A stretch of 64,000 nt of DNA from assembly GCF_902493215.1 (NCBI RefSeq), contig NZ_CABUOL010000010.1, forward strand, positions 1 through 64,000. The letters run 5' to 3'. The translations under genes were made by a program, and so were the position numbers. The notes beneath the pieces were generated by a model, which saw only the letters and a list, made by a program, of their open reading frames with translations, searched no databases and was not told the DNA's origin. The stretch's first letter is position 1. Each line of letters starts with the position of its first letter. Source of the stretch: an uncultured Mediterranea sp. GTDB taxonomy: Bacteria > Bacteroidota > Bacteroidia > Bacteroidales > Bacteroidaceae. This document shows positions 24,001-31,153 of the stretch, piece after piece.

Positions 24001-25359
24001 ATGAAGAAGATTGTTTTTTTATCACTTTTAGCCCTGTGCCTCCCGTGGACACTCGCGGCACAGAGTGTGGTGGACGACCTCTATTATGTACCCTCGAAGA
24101 AGAAGGCCGAAGAGAAGACCGAAAAGACCGAGGAGCAGGCCGTCCGGAAAGCTCCCGAGAACGTGATTGTGGTAGAGACGCAGAAGCCTGTGGTTTGTAC
24201 CAACTCGGGTACGACAACCACCGTCGTGGTGAAGGACAAGAAGGGCAACGTGCGCGACGTGGACGAGTACAACCGCCGCTACGACGCGAAGGAGTATAAC
24301 TTCTCGCAGAACGAAGATACCCTCTACATTGAAGAAAAAGCCGTGCCCGACCCCGACGGTGAGTGGGTGAACGGATTCGATGGTTCGCAGGACGACTATG
24401 AATATGCCATGCGCATCATCCGCTTCCGCAATCCGCGCTATGCCATCAGCATCAGCAGCCCGCTCTATTGGGATGTGGTCTATGGCTTGAACTCGTGGGA
24501 CTGGAACGTCTATACCGACGGGCTGTATGCCTATGCATTCCCTACATTCAGCAACCGCCTGTGGTGGGATTGGCGCTATAACTCCTTTGGCTGGGGTTGG
24601 GGCTGGCCTTACTACGGATGGAACTGGGGATGGAGCGGCTGGTATAGCGGCTGGTACGGTGGATGGTATGCCGGCTGGGGAGGCTGGTACGGTGGCTGGG
24701 GATGGCCCTATTACCACCATCCGCACTACTATCCGGGCTGGCATCATCCGGGACCCGGTTACTGGGCTTCGCGCGACACGTATACTACACGCCGCTCTTA
24801 TGGCACGCGTAACGTGTCTTCATCATCCAGAATATCTTCGGGTACTACTACAGTTCGTGGCGGTGCGACTACTCGTCCTGCAACAAGTCAGCGTACTTCT
24901 CAGCAGGCCAGACGTACAGCCGGTACTTCTACCGGACGTGTGGTAGGTACTCGTACGACTACTTCTACCCGTCAAGGGTCGGGTTCTGCTGTCCGTACCA
25001 GGTCGACCGATGCGCGTCGCAGCACTTATACGAGACCCAGCAGTACACGGAGTGATTCTTATAGTAGCGGTAGCCGGACTTCAGGTGTAAGAATCAATGG
25101 CGCGACCGGTTCGAGTCGGAGTGGAGGTTCAGCTACCTATAACCGTGGAAGTTCCACTTCACCTTCACGAACTTATCAGTCATCGTCAAGACGCAGTACC
25201 TTTAATACTGACAACAATAACAGTTCGCGTAGTTTTAATACGAACCGTTCTACGACTACTAGCCGTTCTTCTTTCTCTTCCGGTGGCAGTAGCAGTACTC
25301 GTTCATCGGGTGGTGGAAGTGCCGTTCGTTCGGGTGGAGGTTCCAGCCGTAGAAGATAA
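24001..25359 (+). CDS. exported Trp/Gly/Tyr-rich protein with Ser/Thr/Arg-rich tail
   Basis: 452 residues, family not recognised. A signal peptide (MKKIVFLSLLALCLPWTLAA, then QS) is followed by a K/E-rich segment, a conserved-looking region (NEDTLYIEEKAVPDPDGEW, RIIRFRNPRYAISISSPLYW) and, at about residues 178-260, an extraordinary aromatic block of repeated GW, GWY and WGW units (for example GWGWGWPYYGWNWGWSGW) ending in HHPHYYPGWHHPG. The last 180 residues are low-complexity S/T/R/G. The gene ends 30 bases before the FadL-like gene, so the two are likely co-transcribed and the protein probably acts in the cell envelope. The tail has lower GC than the front part. Confidence 0.8.
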   Translation: MKKIVFLSLLALCLPWTLAAQSVVDDLYYVPSKKKAEEKTEKTEEQAVRKAPENVIVVETQKPVVCTNSGTTTTVVVKDKKGNVRDVDEYNRRYDAKEYNFSQNEDTLYIEEKAVPDPDGEWVNGFDGSQDDYEYAMRIIRFRNPRYAISISSPLYWDVVYGLNSWDWNVYTDGLYAYAFPTFSNRLWWDWRYNSFGWGWGWPYYGWNWGWSGWYSGWYGGWYAGWGGWYGGWGWPYYHHPHYYPGWHHPGPGYWASRDTYTTRRSYGTRNVSSSSRISSGTTTVRGGATTRPATSQRTSQQARRTAGTSTGRVVGTRTTTSTRQGSGSAVRTRSTDARRSTYTRPSSTRSDSYSSGSRTSGVRINGATGSSRSGGSATYNRGSSTSPSRTYQSSSRRSTFNTDNNNSSRSFNTNRSTTTSRSSFSSGGSSSTRSSGGGSAVRSGGGSSRRR

Positions 25360-25389
25360 CACAATTGACAAGTTTGTAGATTTTAATAG

Positions 25390-27087
25390 ATGGAAAATAT
25401 GAAGAAACTGATAATAGGAATGTCTGTAGCCTTGTTGGCATGGACACAGACGCATGCACAGACAATCTATGATGCTGCCGATTTTACAGCCAAAGATTTG
25501 AATGGTACGGCCCGTTTCGTAGGTATGGGTGGTGCTATGAGTGCGTTGGGAGGTGACATTTCAACAATGGGAACCAATCCGGCCGGTATCGGTATTTATC
25601 GGAGTAACGATGCGATGTTTTCTTTCGGTTATTCGGCTTTGAATGCCGATGCCGGTTATTTGGGGAATACCTATTCGGCTTCGAAGAATCGTTGGAACTT
25701 TGATAATATTGGTCTTGTCTTTTCTACAAAGATTGGTAACCGGACTACGTTGCGGTATGTGAATTTTGGCTTCAATTATCACAAGGCAAAGACTTTCAAC
25801 CGCAATATGATGATGGCTGGCGACTTGCAGGGACAATCCCAATTGTTTCAGGTTGCGGGTATGACAGACGGACTGGGGCCTGAGTATTGGAATAACAGTG
25901 CCATTTTTGATGATCCGGATATTGGTTGGCTTTCTGCATTGGGATGGGAAGGTTTTCTTGTATCACCCAGCATAACGGACCAGAGAACTGATTATTTGCA
26001 CCAGGATGCTGACGGTAACCAATATTATATTGATAAGGATAACAATTTGACTTTCGATCCTGTCGGTCCGGATGGAAAACCGAACAGGTTGGCATACGAG
26101 GATTATGGTTTTTATACGACGGTAGCCGGTGATTTGCCTTATCTTCGCGAGTACGGTTCTCATGAAAGCGGCGGATTGGACCAATATGATTTCAATGTAT
26201 CCTTCAACTTGAATGACCGTGTGTATTTGGGAGTAACGGTCGGTGCCTATGATTTGAATTATAACAAGTATACCTTATATAATGAAGACAGCCAGGGACG
26301 TGATGGTACGGGATATATGCTTGAGAGTCACAATAACATCAGCGGAGCGGGGGTTGACTTCAAGTTCGGTGCTATTTTCCGCCCGTTTGAATACTCACCG
26401 TTGCGTGTCGGATTGGCTTTTCATACGCCGATATTCTATAAGCTGACGCATAGTACATCGGCTATTCTGACTTCAGATTTCTCGGAACAAGTAATCAGAA
26501 GCTATGATTACTTGGATGGTGGAGACATGAAGATGGAATATCAGATGAAGACGCCGTGGACGTATAATGTAAGTTTGGGTTATACTGTAGGCAGTAGTTT
26601 GGCACTGGGAGCGGAATACGAATATCAGGATTATTCGAATATCAAGTTCAATTATCCCGATGGAATGGCTATGCAGTTTGAAAACCGTCAGACCCAGAAT
26701 TTTTTGCAAGGTGTACATACGCTGCGTGTGGGAGCTGAGTATAAAGTGATTCCCCAGTTCTCACTTCGTGCCGGTTACAATATGGTGACTTCTGCCTATA
26801 AGGATGAGGCTATCAAGGCTTTGCCTGTCAATTCAATCCGAACCGATACGGATTTCATGAATTTGAAATCACAGAACAACTATACATTGGGTATCGGTTA
26901 TCGGGGTTCATTGTTTTATGCAGACTTGGCATATAAGTTGACTTCACAAAAGGCTGACTTCTATCCATTTGCCTATAGTGAAATGGACAATTCAGGAAAT
27001 GTAACTTATAAAGAACTTCTTTCGGAACCTGCAAAGGTGAAATTCAGCCGCAGCCAGGTGTTGATGACATTAGGCATACGTTTTTGA
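25390..27087 (+). CDS. OmpP1/FadL-family outer membrane protein
   Basis: Outer membrane beta-barrel expected to pass hydrophobic or small substrates. 565 residues; signal peptide MENMKKLIIGMSVALLAWTQ (a second ATG at 25399 is possible), then ARFVGMGGAMSALGGDISTM and GTNPAGIGIYRSND, the N-terminal hatch signature of the family. Alternating aromatic strands follow to the end, which is the barrel-type VLMTLGIRF with terminal Phe. Often annotated as hemin receptor in Bacteroides, without proof. Transcription ends at the strong hairpin 27105-27155. Confidence 0.88.
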   Translation: MENMKKLIIGMSVALLAWTQTHAQTIYDAADFTAKDLNGTARFVGMGGAMSALGGDISTMGTNPAGIGIYRSNDAMFSFGYSALNADAGYLGNTYSASKNRWNFDNIGLVFSTKIGNRTTLRYVNFGFNYHKAKTFNRNMMMAGDLQGQSQLFQVAGMTDGLGPEYWNNSAIFDDPDIGWLSALGWEGFLVSPSITDQRTDYLHQDADGNQYYIDKDNNLTFDPVGPDGKPNRLAYEDYGFYTTVAGDLPYLREYGSHESGGLDQYDFNVSFNLNDRVYLGVTVGAYDLNYNKYTLYNEDSQGRDGTGYMLESHNNISGAGVDFKFGAIFRPFEYSPLRVGLAFHTPIFYKLTHSTSAILTSDFSEQVIRSYDYLDGGDMKMEYQMKTPWTYNVSLGYTVGSSLALGAEYEYQDYSNIKFNYPDGMAMQFENRQTQNFLQGVHTLRVGAEYKVIPQFSLRAGYNMVTSAYKDEAIKALPVNSIRTDTDFMNLKSQNNYTLGIGYRGSLFYADLAYKLTSQKADFYPFAYSEMDNSGNVTYKELLSEPAKVKFSRSQVLMTLGIRF

Positions 27088-27104
27088 TATACAATAGTAT
27101 AAAG

Positions 27105-27155
27105 AAAGAGGTCGTCTCAAAAAGAAAGATACGTGCTTTTTGAGACGACCTCTTT
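27105..27155. terminator. bidirectional terminator, 20-bp perfect stem
   Basis: AAAGAGGTCGTCTCAAAAAG (27105-27124) and its exact complement at 27136-27155 enclose an 11-base loop; T-runs follow on both strands. It serves the convergent genes ending at 27087 and 27181. Confidence 0.92.
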
Positions 27156-27180
27156 TTTCATAGGTACTGTCGGGGGCTTT

Positions 27181-28116
27181 TTACCAATACCAGGCGATAC
27201 CGAAGGAGTAGGGCGATACGTCGGGACCTTTACCACCTTGGAACATCGTGTTCATGGAGTAGCGGAGGTAAACGCCGAGGTTGCCATATCCGGCCTGAAG
27301 CAGGAGGTTGGCTCCGACGGGACGTACATACATGCCTTTGCCCACGGTCTGTTTCTTGCCGCCGTTTACATGGCTGAAGGACTTCACCCCGTGGCGTATC
27401 TCAAATTCGGGGCCGAAGTTGAAGAATACGAGCCCCTTGTTCCAACGCTGCTGCCACTCAAGCTGTACGGGGATACGGAAGAAGAAATGGCGCAGGCGGC
27501 TGTCGCTGTAGTAGGGAGTTGAGGCGTCGCTGCCTTCGGGTTGCATGTCCTGCCCGTTCTGGAAGTAGCTGCTTCCGTCCTGTTTCAACAAGGCAAGGTC
27601 GCCGTCGAAGCTGAACGAACGGTAACCCCAGCTCAGACCGATGTTGACGCCCCAGTGCGGGTTCTTCTTGAAGTTGTGAGAGGCAGCGAGGACATTGAAA
27701 CCAAATTCCCACGATTCCGACAGGTCGAGGTGCGCCTTGGGGCTGGCACCGAAGCCCATAAAGTTGTCTGCCAGGCGAGAGAACCCCACGAATACTCCTG
27801 AGACGTGGGCCTCATATTGGTTGTCTTTCTTCTTTTTGGGGATGAAAGGAAGGGCGTCGAGGAAGGTCCGGCTGTCGGCGTCCACCTTCTCCAGATATAC
27901 ACCTTCGAAGATTTCCACTTCTTTCTGCTCGTCGTCTTCTGTCTGCTGTTCGTAGAGCCTGATGCGCATGTCTCCCTTTCCTCTCAGGATAATGATGGAG
28001 TCGCCCTGCGTTTCGACGATGGCTTTCTCTCGTTTGGGTTCGGTGGTTTGTTGGGCTTGTGTACAGACGGTGGCCAGTATCAGGCAGCCGGCTGTGAGGA
28101 TAGTCTTTGTTTTCAT
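27181..28116 (-). CDS. outer membrane beta-barrel protein
   Basis: 311 residues: signal peptide (MKTKTILTAGCLILATVCTQ, then AQQ), a 70-residue periplasmic segment (AIVETQGDSIIILRGKGDMR, EQKEVEIFEGVYL) and a barrel domain with amphipathic strands (HWGVNIGLSWGYRSFSFDG, FFRIPVQLEWQQRWN) ending PYSFGIAWYW with the terminal aromatic typical of OMPs. It is the last of a minus-strand run that begins with an ECF sigma factor, so it may be a target or partner of that envelope-stress type system. Ligand unknown. Confidence 0.8.
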   Translation of the reverse strand: MKTKTILTAGCLILATVCTQAQQTTEPKREKAIVETQGDSIIILRGKGDMRIRLYEQQTEDDEQKEVEIFEGVYLEKVDADSRTFLDALPFIPKKKKDNQYEAHVSGVFVGFSRLADNFMGFGASPKAHLDLSESWEFGFNVLAASHNFKKNPHWGVNIGLSWGYRSFSFDGDLALLKQDGSSYFQNGQDMQPEGSDASTPYYSDSRLRHFFFRIPVQLEWQQRWNKGLVFFNFGPEFEIRHGVKSFSHVNGGKKQTVGKGMYVRPVGANLLLQAGYGNLGVYLRYSMNTMFQGGKGPDVSPYSFGIAWYW

Positions 28117-28197
28117 GTTTATATAACGGTTAGTGGTTAGCGATTAGTGATTAGTGATAATTGTTCATTCTTCATTATACATTGTTCATTGTTTATA
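28117..28197. repeat. iterated-word tract (GGTTAGT and TTCATTC words)
   Basis: ATAACGGTTAGTGGTTAGCG and similar words, then TTGTTCATTCTTCATTATAC-type words, separate the outer membrane protein gene from the exported protein gene upstream and overlap the latter's last codons. Confidence 0.5.
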
Positions 28198-28659
28198 CAG
28201 CATTTCCATCAGTTCGTCCTCGTCCAGCGGACCCTCGATATAGACCAGGGTGGCCTTGTCTTCCTTGCCGACTTTGTAGAGGATGTAGCGATTCACTTTC
28301 TTGCCCTTCCGGGTAGCACGGCTCAAGCGATAGTAGGCGCTGCGCAGTTCGCCGCTTTCGTTCACCTCCTGCGTTTTCTGTACCTGATGGGTGTCAACAG
28401 CCTGCTTGAGGCATTGCACGATTTCCTGTTTGTAGGGAGTTACCTGTTCAAAGACCAGGCTCTTGTAGGCCGTCATGCGGTAGGAGCGTAGGATGCTTCC
28501 GTTCAGTTCCACGTAGGTGACGTTTTTCTCGTCCTTGTATTTCTCGAACAAGGTGGCTATCTGCAGGCCCTCCTGGGCGTATGCGGTGAGACCGAAGCAG
28601 AGGGTCAGCAGCAAGATGCCGACGAGGCGGCGGTATGCGATGTTTTCTCTTGTCTTCAT
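28186..28659 (-). CDS. exported hypothetical protein (157 aa), DUF6108-like
   Basis: Signal peptide region at residues 11-28 (LVGILLLTLCFGLTAYAQEG), then a 125-residue alpha/beta domain (LQIATLFEKYKDEKNVTYVE, LVFEQVTPYKQEIVQCLKQA, KKVNRYILYKVGKEDKATLV) with a C-terminal acidic helix (DEDELMEMLYKQ). The pattern fits small periplasmic proteins encoded beside ECF sigma factors in Bacteroides; the DUF6108 label is from memory. It follows the membrane protein gene by six bases and is surely co-transcribed with it. Confidence 0.75.
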   Translation of the reverse strand: MKTRENIAYRRLVGILLLTLCFGLTAYAQEGLQIATLFEKYKDEKNVTYVELNGSILRSYRMTAYKSLVFEQVTPYKQEIVQCLKQAVDTHQVQKTQEVNESGELRSAYYRLSRATRKGKKVNRYILYKVGKEDKATLVYIEGPLDEDELMEMLYKQ

Positions 28660-28665
28660 GATGCT

Positions 28666-29127
28666 TTAGGGTAATAGGTTGGGTAGTGTGATGGTTTCTT
28701 TCAGTTCTTCGTCGGTGAAGCCCACGTTCTGCAGGGCTTCCAGTGCCTTGGCCTGTACCAGTTTCGGGTCGTCGCAGTAGTGTCCGTCGATGATGGCATA
28801 ACCGGTACGGGCGGGTGTGACGTGGGGCAGCAGGCCGGCGATGCCGATGCAGAGCAGCAGAGCGGCGGCAATGCCTGTGGTCAGATAGTACAGACGGTAC
28901 AGGCGGGTAGATTTGCGGATACCTGCCGGATGTGTGGCCGGAGTGCTCTCTTCCTTCTGCATTTGCTGGAAGGCTTCGACTTCCCGGTCGATACAGGCAA
29001 AGAGCGGGCGGTACACCTCCAGGTGTTCGGGTACCTGGTCCGAGGCGAAGAAACGGCGCAATTCGCGTTCTTCCTCGCAGGTAGTCTGTCCGTCGAAATA
29101 TTTTTCAAGCAGTTCTTCCGTCTTCAT
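28666..29127 (-). CDS. anti-sigma-like single-pass membrane protein
   Basis: 153 residues. A cytoplasmic N-terminal part (MKTEELLEKYFDGQTTCEEE, then RELRRFFASDQ) has the look of Bacteroidetes anti-sigma N-terminal domains; one membrane helix at about 79-98 (LTTGIAAALLLCIGIAGLLP); and a periplasmic tail (YAIIDGHYCDDPKLVQAKAL). It overlaps the upstream sigma factor gene by four bases (ATGA), which indicates translational coupling and supports a sigma/anti-sigma pair. The C-terminus lacks the FecR domain of polysaccharide-uptake anti-sigmas, so the signal is probably different. Confidence 0.78.
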   Translation of the reverse strand: MKTEELLEKYFDGQTTCEEERELRRFFASDQVPEHLEVYRPLFACIDREVEAFQQMQKEESTPATHPAGIRKSTRLYRLYYLTTGIAAALLLCIGIAGLLPHVTPARTGYAIIDGHYCDDPKLVQAKALEALQNVGFTDEELKETITLPNLLP

Positions 29128-29642
29128 GACTGTTTCCTCCTTTTACGTTCTTGTATGGTTTGCAGGTATATATCCCTCACTTTCTTTCGTGCTCTCGACA
29201 GGTTGCTGCGTATGGCCTCGGCACTGCATCCGGTAATCTGGGCAATCTCTTCGCTCTCGTATTCCTCCACGTCTTTCATCCGCATAATGGTGCGTTGGAG
29301 CGGGGGCAGCGAATCGATGATGGCCCGTATCAGCCTTGCTTCATCCTTCAGCTCAAGCAGATGGTCTGGTGTGCGGCCGTCGGCTTCGGTCTGCAACCGG
29401 TCGATGGAACTGTTGTCCCTGCTGCGCCGCCACAAGTCTATGCAGACATGGTGCGTCAGGGTCATGGCGAATGCCTCGATGCTTCGGTACTGGTCCAACT
29501 CCAGCCGGTTGTTCCACAGCTTGAGCAGTACCTCCTGTACGGCATCTTCGGCATCCTCCGGGCTCTCGGTCAGCTTGCGTGCATAGTTCAGCAGTTTGGG
29601 ACGGAGCGGCAGGACGGTTGTTTTGAATTCTTTGAGTTCCAT
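29124..29642 (-). CDS. ECF-type RNA polymerase sigma factor
   Basis: 172 residues with sigma region 2 (LLNYARKLTESPEDAEDAVQ, EVLLKLWNNRLELDQYRSIE, AFAMTLTHHVCIDLWRRSRD) and region 4 (LPPLQRTIMRMKDVEEYESE, EIAQITGCSAEAIRSNLSRA). It heads a run that continues with the anti-sigma-like protein, an exported protein and an outer membrane barrel, pointing to envelope control. The gap upstream (29643-29976) contains a 23-bp tandem array rather than a recognisable promoter. Confidence 0.93.
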   Translation of the reverse strand: MELKEFKTTVLPLRPKLLNYARKLTESPEDAEDAVQEVLLKLWNNRLELDQYRSIEAFAMTLTHHVCIDLWRRSRDNSSIDRLQTEADGRTPDHLLELKDEARLIRAIIDSLPPLQRTIMRMKDVEEYESEEIAQITGCSAEAIRSNLSRARKKVRDIYLQTIQERKRRKQS

Positions 29643-29754
29643 TTACACCTATAGGACGTTCGGAAAGGCCAAACGTGACATCAAAGGTGCAAAAAAATGG
29701 GAGAAAAGACAAAAATAATGCGTTGCTCCGGGGAACCCGTTCCTGAAGACACTA

Positions 29755-29892
29755 CGAGACAGTGCTTTATGGACTTGCGACACGGTGCTTCGTGAGGTTG
29801 CGACACAGTGCTTCATGAGGGTGTGACGAAGTGCTTCGTGAGGAGGTGACAAAGCACTGCGTGAGAGGGTGAGAAAGTGTTTTGTGGGGAGG
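29755..29892. repeat. six imperfect 23-bp tandem units
   Basis: Units begin at 29755, 29778, 29801, 29824, 29847 and 29870, with a decayed seventh after that. The shared core is GACa(c/a)AGTGCTTCGTGAGG; unit four has the dyad GAAG tg CTTC. The array fills much of the 334-base gap between the rubrerythrin terminator and the sigma factor gene. Confidence 0.72.
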
Positions 29893-29917
29893 TGATGAAA
29901 CGGCAGGGGCAAAAAAG

Positions 29918-29954
29918 AAGAGAGGATGTATCTTCTGGCGATACATCCTCTCTT
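29918..29954 (-). terminator. terminator of the rubrerythrin gene
   Basis: AAGAGAGGATGTAT (29918-29931) pairs perfectly with 29941-29954 across a nine-base loop, with an A-run on the left that becomes a U-run in the minus-strand transcript. Confidence 0.88.
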
Positions 29955-29976
29955 TGTTCAGGGAATATTCAGAATC

Positions 29977-30534
29977 TTATTTCTTGAAGTAGCGGTTGTA
30001 CAGACCCTCGAAACCTTTGCCGTGACGGGCTTCGTCCTTAGCCATTTCGTGAACTGTATCGTGGATGGCATCCAGGTTCAGAGCCTTGGCACGGGTAGCG
30101 ATGCGCTTCTTGTCTTCGCAAGCACCACTTTCGGCGTTCATACGCTTCTCCAGGTTGGTCTTGGTATCCCATACACAGTCGCCCAGCAGTTCGGCAAACT
30201 TGGCAGCGTGCTCAGCTTCTTCCCAAGCATAACGCTTGAAGGCTTCGGCTACTTCGGGATAACCTTCACGGTCGGCCTGGCGGCTCATGGCAAGGTACAT
30301 ACCTACTTCGGTGCATTCGCCCATGAAGTGGTTGTTCAGGTCTTTAATCATTTCGTCGTCGCAACCTTTGGCTACGCCGATTACGTGCTCGTCAGCGAAA
30401 GTCAGAGGACCGCCGGCTACGGCTTCTTCCACTTCAACAAACTTGCTGGCAGGAGCTTTACACAAGGGGCACTTCTCGGGAGCGGCATCGCCTTCGTAAA
30501 CGTAACCGCATACTGTACATCTAAACTTTTTCAT
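29977..30534 (-). CDS. reverse rubrerythrin (NADH peroxidase)
   Basis: Peroxide-scavenging di-iron protein of anaerobes. 185 residues with the rubredoxin domain at the N-terminus (FRCTVCGYVYEG and EKCPLCKAPASKF, both CxxC pairs) and the ferritin-like domain after it (HFMGECTEVGMYLAMSRQAD, YAWEEAEHAAKFAELLGDCV, DEARHGKGFEGLYNRYFKK), the order found in reverse rubrerythrins. It lies 54 bases after perR on the same strand, so peroxide control is very likely. Electrons come from NAD(P)H through a reductase in characterised relatives. Confidence 0.93.
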   Translation of the reverse strand: MKKFRCTVCGYVYEGDAAPEKCPLCKAPASKFVEVEEAVAGGPLTFADEHVIGVAKGCDDEMIKDLNNHFMGECTEVGMYLAMSRQADREGYPEVAEAFKRYAWEEAEHAAKFAELLGDCVWDTKTNLEKRMNAESGACEDKKRIATRAKALNLDAIHDTVHEMAKDEARHGKGFEGLYNRYFKK

Positions 30535-30588
30535 TTTTACTCAGTTTTTTAGTTTGAATTAATTAGTCTTATCTTTTTATTGTTTCAA

Positions 30589-31005
30589 TCAATAACAATT
30601 TTCTTCCTTACAATGTTTGCAGACACCTCTATAATATAAGTGAATTTCCTGTATTTCGTGGCCTTCCACCTCTGTACAGCCTTCGGCCGAGAGCCCGTCC
30701 GGACAAGGCAGATCGTACACTTTGTTGCACACCTTGCAGAGGAAATGGGCATGTGGCGCGGTGTCGCCGTCGTAGCAGGTATTTCGTCCGTCGATGGTGA
30801 GTGTCTGGATAGCGGCATGCTCGTCGAGCAACTTCAGGGTGTTGTACACCGTTGTTTTCGACAGGGTAGGCATACCCGGAGCGAGTGCCGTGTAGATTTC
30901 GTCCACGGTAGGATGCGTATGGTGGTCCATCAGATATTGCATGATGGCTATCCGCTGTACCGATGGCTTTATGCTGTGGCTTTGCAAACGTTCAATAACA
31001 TCCAT
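30589..31005 (-). CDS. perR: Fur-family peroxide regulator, PerR-like
   Basis: 138 residues from ATG 31005 (MDVIERLQSHSIKPSVQRIA). Winged helix (TVDEIYTALAPGMPTLSKTT, VYNTLKLL) followed by the metal domain with HAHFLCKVCNKVYDLPCP and the second CxxC pair VCKHCKEENC, giving a four-Cys structural zinc site; H and D residues for the regulatory metal are present (NTCYDGDTAPHAHF). The box TTGTAATGATTACAT just upstream is PerR-like, and the next gene is reverse rubrerythrin, both of which support PerR over Fur or Zur. Confidence 0.88.
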   Translation of the reverse strand: MDVIERLQSHSIKPSVQRIAIMQYLMDHHTHPTVDEIYTALAPGMPTLSKTTVYNTLKLLDEHAAIQTLTIDGRNTCYDGDTAPHAHFLCKVCNKVYDLPCPDGLSAEGCTEVEGHEIQEIHLYYRGVCKHCKEENCY

Positions 31006-31022
31006 ATTCGCTCTTTTCAAAG

Positions 31023-31037
31023 TTGTAATGATTACAT
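31023..31037 (-). promoter_or_regulatory. PerR box upstream of perR
   Basis: TTGTAAT G ATTACAT is a 7-1-7 inverted repeat with one mismatch between arms, close to the PerR consensus TTATAATNATTATAA. It lies 18 bases before the perR start and downstream of the promoter, where bound PerR would block elongation. Confidence 0.75.
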
Positions 31038-31051
31038 TTTTAATTCCGATG

Positions 31052-31082
31052 CAAAGATAGTCACTTCTTTCTATTTACCAAA
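31052..31082 (-). promoter_or_regulatory. promoter of perR
   Basis: On the minus strand TTTG (31082-31079), a 19-base spacer and TATCTTTG (31059-31052) give an exact Bacteroidetes promoter. Start of transcription is expected near 31047, just before the PerR box. Confidence 0.75.
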
Positions 31083-31153
31083 GGTTTTCCCGTTTTTTTC
31101 GTGGTCATATTGATAAATTGGTTTATTTTTGCGGTAGTTAAACTTTTTAGGAT

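Noticed and set aside
29649..29912. 87-codon minus-strand frame across the 23-bp array
   Set aside because: The period of 23 is not a multiple of three and the product has no family-like features; it also runs into the sigma gene leader.
30589..31020. TTG start of PerR at 31020
   Set aside because: ATG 31005 (MDVIERLQ) gives the usual Fur-family N-terminus; the TTG would add five residues next to the PerR box.
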